Source: Myxococcales bacterium (GTDB taxonomy: Bacteria > Myxococcota > Myxococcia > Myxococcales > Anaeromyxobacteraceae). From it: DNA of 23,080 bases. The stretch is from positions 1 to 23,080 of the forward strand of contig JAJZTO010000003.1 of the NCBI GenBank assembly GCA_021848865.1, read 5' to 3'. How positions within the stretch are numbered: the first letter of the stretch is position 1; the number at the start of each line of letters is the position of its first letter. The notes beneath the pieces are model-generated. The model was not told where the DNA came from, did not search any database, and was given only the letters and a program-made list of their open reading frames with translations. The position numbers and the translations under genes were made by a program. Of this stretch, positions 22,104 to 23,080 are shown piece by piece.

Positions 22104-22119
22104 GCTAGTGTGCTAGCCT
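22104..22119 (+). promoter_or_regulatory. Inverted repeat with embedded extended -10-like element
   Basis: GCTAG-TGTG-CTAGC (22104-22117) is a 5-bp inverted repeat in the short divergent gap, and TGCTAGCCT (22111-22119) inside it fits TGnTAnnnT toward the chain-length gene. It could be a promoter with an overlapping operator. If it is the -10, transcription would start near 22126, leaving a very short leader to ATG 22134 or a 50-nt leader to ATG 22176. Confidence 0.35.
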
Positions 22120-22133
22120 TCCCGGGGAGCGCG

Positions 22134-23080
22134 ATGGCGCGCACCATGGGCGCGGGCCCAGCCCGGAACCGAGCGATGACCACAGAGCCCATCGCACCCC
22201 AGCGGGACTCCGGCGGCGGCGAGGCTTCCGCGGTGCTCGACTACGAGGGGCTCCGCCACGACATCGGGTTCGTGCTGCGGGCCTCGCTGCGCCACAGGCG
22301 CCTGGCTGCGGCGTGCTTCGTGGCCGTGGCCCTGGCCGCTGCCGCCTCTGCCCTGGTGTTTCGCGACATCTACCAGGTGCAGGCGGAGATCCTGGCGCTG
22401 CGCAACCCGGTGATGTCCACCCTCTCGAACCCGAGCCTGGCGCGGGGAGCCGACTGGGACGCGCCCACGCGCGCGGCGCGGGAGACGATCCTGCGGCGCG
22501 ACAACCTCATCTCCCTCATCCGGCAGACCGATTTCGTCGACAACTTCCTCAGGACGCGGTCCACGCTCGGGCGGCTGCGGGCCTGGTTCTTCGCGAAGCT
22601 CACCGGGCACGCGGCCTCCCGCGAGGAGATCGCCGACGCCCTGGCCGACACCCTGGAGAGAAAGCTCTGGGTGAACGTGAGCACCGAAGGCACGGTCACC
22701 GTCGTCTTCGAGTGGCCGGACCGCGAGATCGCGTACCAGATCGTCGAGGCGGCCGTGCAGAACTTCCTCGAGGCCCGGCACGCCTCGGAGAGCGCCGTGC
22801 TCGGCGAGGCCGTCGCCCTCCTGGAGGTCCGCGCCAGCAAGCTGCAGCGCGAGCTCGACACCACCCTGATGGAGGTGGAGAGGAAGGAGCGGTCGCGGCC
22901 CCGCGTGGGCCCCCGGCGCCCCGCCGCCGCCGCCCCGGTGGTCGTGCGCCCCGACGAGGACCTGACCCGGCTGGAGAGCACGCTGCACGCGCGCCGCCGG
23001 GCGCTCGCGGACCTGGAGGAGTTCCGCCAGCGGCGGCTCGCCGAGCTGCAGGCCCAGCTGGTGCAGCGCGAGGCAACCTT
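22134..23080 (+). CDS. Wzz/GumC-type polysaccharide chain-length determinant (3' truncated by window)
   Basis: An open frame running off the window end (315 codons seen). The protein has a 56-residue cytoplasmic N-terminus, one transmembrane helix at about residues 57-76 (AAACFVAVALAAAASALVF), and then the periplasmic Wzz-type domain beginning FRDIYQVQAEILALRNP. Later come DTLERKLWVNVS, TVTVVFEWPDREIAYQIVEA and a coiled-coil from about 214, the usual plan of PCP2/GumC co-polymerases. These control chain length and couple polymerase to the export lipoprotein. In-frame ATGs are at 22134, 22146 and 22176; GGGGAG 4 nt before 22134 favours it. The coil is interrupted by a Pro/Arg/Ala-rich segment at 254-273. 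Whether a C-terminal tyrosine-kinase domain follows cannot be seen. Confidence 0.88.
   Translation, partial: MARTMGAGPARNRAMTTEPIAPQRDSGGGEASAVLDYEGLRHDIGFVLRASLRHRRLAAACFVAVALAAAASALVFRDIYQVQAEILALRNPVMSTLSNPSLARGADWDAPTRAARETILRRDNLISLIRQTDFVDNFLRTRSTLGRLRAWFFAKLTGHAASREEIADALADTLERKLWVNVSTEGTVTVVFEWPDREIAYQIVEAAVQNFLEARHASESAVLGEAVALLEVRASKLQRELDTTLMEVERKERSRPRVGPRRPAAAAPVVVRPDEDLTRLESTLHARRRALADLEEFRQRRLAELQAQLVQREAT

Noticed and set aside
20245..22116. 623-codon rightward open frame opposite the polymerase
   Set aside because: Composition is Gly/Arg/His/Gln-rich with no structure, whereas the opposite frame shows regular membrane helices and the Wzy-type loop.

Overview
The window is very GC-rich, with GC-biased codon third positions, frequent GTG/TTG starts and genes that butt together or overlap by 4 nt. 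The gene set (short polysaccharide-export lipoprotein plus outer-membrane barrel, Wzy/Wzz-type polymer genes, PlsB, acetate CoA-transferase) suggests a Gram-negative myxobacterium-like organism, most likely Myxococcota of the Anaeromyxobacter type. The lineage is inferred from gene content and base composition; no rRNA or other taxonomic marker is present.

Layout. (1) 1-4264, rightward, housekeeping: the 3' part of a PlsB-type glycerol-3-phosphate acyltransferase, a succinyl-CoA:acetate-type CoA-transferase ending at a strong hairpin terminator, and an inositol-monophosphatase-family phosphatase with a possibly leaderless start. (2) 4393-6231, rightward: a short lipoprotein of the Wza/OPX export family followed 3 nt later by a predicted outer-membrane beta-barrel. 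(3) 6274-8367, leftward: a secreted Ig-like plus right-handed beta-helix (pectate-lyase-like) protein. (4) 8595-11532, rightward operon: family 2 glycosyltransferase, WecG/TagA-family glycosyltransferase, UDP-GlcNAc 2-epimerase. (5) 15527-11543, leftward operon: asparagine-synthase-type amidotransferase, GH9 glycoside hydrolase and a 60-residue two-helix membrane protein, all joined by GTGA overlaps. (6) 15741-19100, rightward: GT4 glycosyltransferase, Gfo/Idh/MocA oxidoreductase, NAD-dependent sugar epimerase/reductase. (7) 22077-19116, leftward: Wzy/O-antigen-ligase-like polymerase and an acyltransferase-3 family O-acetyltransferase. (8) 22134 to the window end, rightward: the N-terminal part of a Wzz/GumC-type chain-length protein.

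From 4393 onward the window reads as one Wzx/Wzy-type exopolysaccharide (or O-polysaccharide) locus. Sugar nucleotides are made by WecB, the oxidoreductase and the epimerase. Repeat units are assembled by three glycosyltransferases and decorated by the amidotransferase and O-acetyltransferase. Polymerisation uses the Wzy-like protein with Wzz, export uses the OPX/barrel pair, and the polymer may be trimmed or turned over by the GH9 and beta-helix proteins. No Wzx flippase and no initiating phosphoglycosyl transferase is in the window. They must lie outside or elsewhere in the genome. No tRNA, rRNA, CRISPR array, insertion sequence, phage gene or attachment site was seen.

The most interesting points are the short OPX plus barrel pair sharing one reading frame across a single TGA, the amidotransferase-GH9-microprotein operon, and a recurrent TGnTAnnnT promoter-like element in front of three polysaccharide genes.
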